DNA of 64,000 nt from Phymatolithon calcareum (lineage: Eukaryota; Rhodophyta; Florideophyceae; Hapalidiales): contig OZ345383.1 of NCBI GenBank assembly GCA_977006965.1, positions 1,116,001-1,180,000 of the forward strand, read 5' to 3'. Below, piece by piece: positions 63,097-64,000 of the stretch. The number at the start of each line of letters is the position of its first letter. Position 1 is the stretch's first letter. A program made the translations under genes and the position numbers. The notes below the pieces were generated by a model. That model was given only the letters and a program-made list of their open reading frames with translations, ran no database searches and had not been told where the DNA came from.

Positions 63097-64000
63097 TGCA
63101 GATCGGGATTGCTTATACCGATGTTGTGTGGAGTCGGCACAATGGAGCGGTTCGACGACTTCAATGGTCCTCGAGCGGTGCACCCACGACCAAGGATTGA
63201 CAAAGTAAGTTGAATCTGAACATATCAGACACGTAATCCACGTCGTTTCCCACTGATATCTAACCGAAATATTCTAAAAATTATGAATTTTGATACCGGT
63301 ATCGATTTTGGCGACTTACACTAGCCAGTCATCGTATGAGCAAGAAATTTATTAGCAAATTTTGCTATAAATAGAAACCAACTTTTTTGAAAAGTATCAA
63401 GAGCTCCATCAATTTGCTAAAGGCCTTTAGGAATCATCGCTATAGTTAACCGTCGGTATAAGGATGATCTTGAGGAAACCGAACACTACTAGTTTCTATT
63501 GTACGGACGTCCTCAATTGAGGCAATATTAATAACAAAAAAGAATAATGTGAATGGGATGGAACTGTTTTTTGGCGGCCTCATTAAGAACGAACACACTT
63601 TCTTCTGTACTCGGAAATTGCAATTTGTTTGACCACAGGGAGTAATGTTCAATCGTTGACCGGAACGAATCAGTGCCATGATGCGGCAAGAGAACGATGC
63701 TCGACGGCGAGTCAGTGCTCCCGTTCATACCAAATCAACCGCAGTAGAAAGTCTGGAAGAGTGCTCCAAACTCTACAGTACCCTGACAAAAGCGAATGGG
63801 ACGGTTCTGGAAGCCCTCACTGGGCAAAGTAGCGGTCGTTCCAATGCTACTTTGCGACAAAAGTGAATCTTGGTCCACCAACCGTCGCGAAAATCAAAGC
63901 TAAAGACCATCAAGATTATATATGTCAAGCCAGGGAATAACTGCTGGTGAAGAAGAAGCGCCGCTCAAAGTCAGACTGAGTTGCCACCGGCAAGAAGATG
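63097..64000. other. Upstream flank of the enolase-like gene and right edge
   Basis: Probable promoter/leader of the enolase-like gene in the first few hundred bases. A hairpin with 10-bp arms (GCAAAGTAGC/GCTACTTTGC) at 63824-63855. No gene supported up to the window end. Confidence 0.4.

Noticed and set aside
1-64000. tRNA, rRNA or CRISPR array
   Set aside because: No cloverleaf with the TTCRA arm, no rRNA core sequence and no spaced direct repeats were found by eye; the palindromes are unique, not regularly spaced.

Overview
This is nuclear DNA from a eukaryote, most likely a multicellular (florideophyte) red alga of the Chondrus type. The reasons are: mostly intron-poor genes, with the introns I can place being short (97-132 nt, GT...AG); four secreted proteins with a hedgehog/intein-like (Hint) domain, a domain already described in red algae; SNF1/CIPK-like kinases; a nucleus-encoded mitochondrial bL25; and gene islands embedded in decayed transposable elements. 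The species is inferred from these features.

Layout. 1-24 kb is repeat-rich: a partial LTR (1-157), degenerate copies of an unknown multicopy gene, LINE reverse-transcriptase remnants, three small Hint genes (5484-6248 -, 11612-12433 -, 15135-15971 +), a complete non-autonomous LTR element with 268-bp LTRs and a CTTA target duplication (18089-19852), and a Fanzor (eukaryotic TnpB-like, RNA-guided nuclease family) gene at 21012-23641 broken by one 2-nt frameshift. 25-32 kb carries two closely related three-exon protein kinases, separated by decayed repeats. 34-45.3 kb is a gene island: a 1326-residue Ser/Thr/Pro-repeat protein ending in a Hint domain (-), mitochondrial bL25 (+, one intron), an ARP4/BAF53-type actin-related protein (-), a class IV aminotransferase (-) and a type II membrane glycosyltransferase (-). 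46-54 kb is again decayed DNA with a broken phosphotransferase-fold gene and a truncated duplicate of the glycosyltransferase. 54.7-63.1 kb holds a pseudokinase related to the two kinases, an SUT/GPH-type sugar transporter with two introns, and an enolase paralogue that lacks two loop residues needed for catalysis.

The genes do not form one pathway. Three themes recur. First, a Hint-domain secretory family shows one domain attached to very different N-terminal cargo. Second, a kinase family shares a 7-codon first exon and a C-terminal helical module, and one member is catalytically dead. Third, mobile-element debris includes a Fanzor, an LTR element and many unusually long perfect palindromes. 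The Hint family, the Fanzor and the enolase-like pseudoenzyme are the strongest leads. Splice sites were placed by eye from reading frame, donor/acceptor consensus and comparison among paralogues; there is no transcript support.
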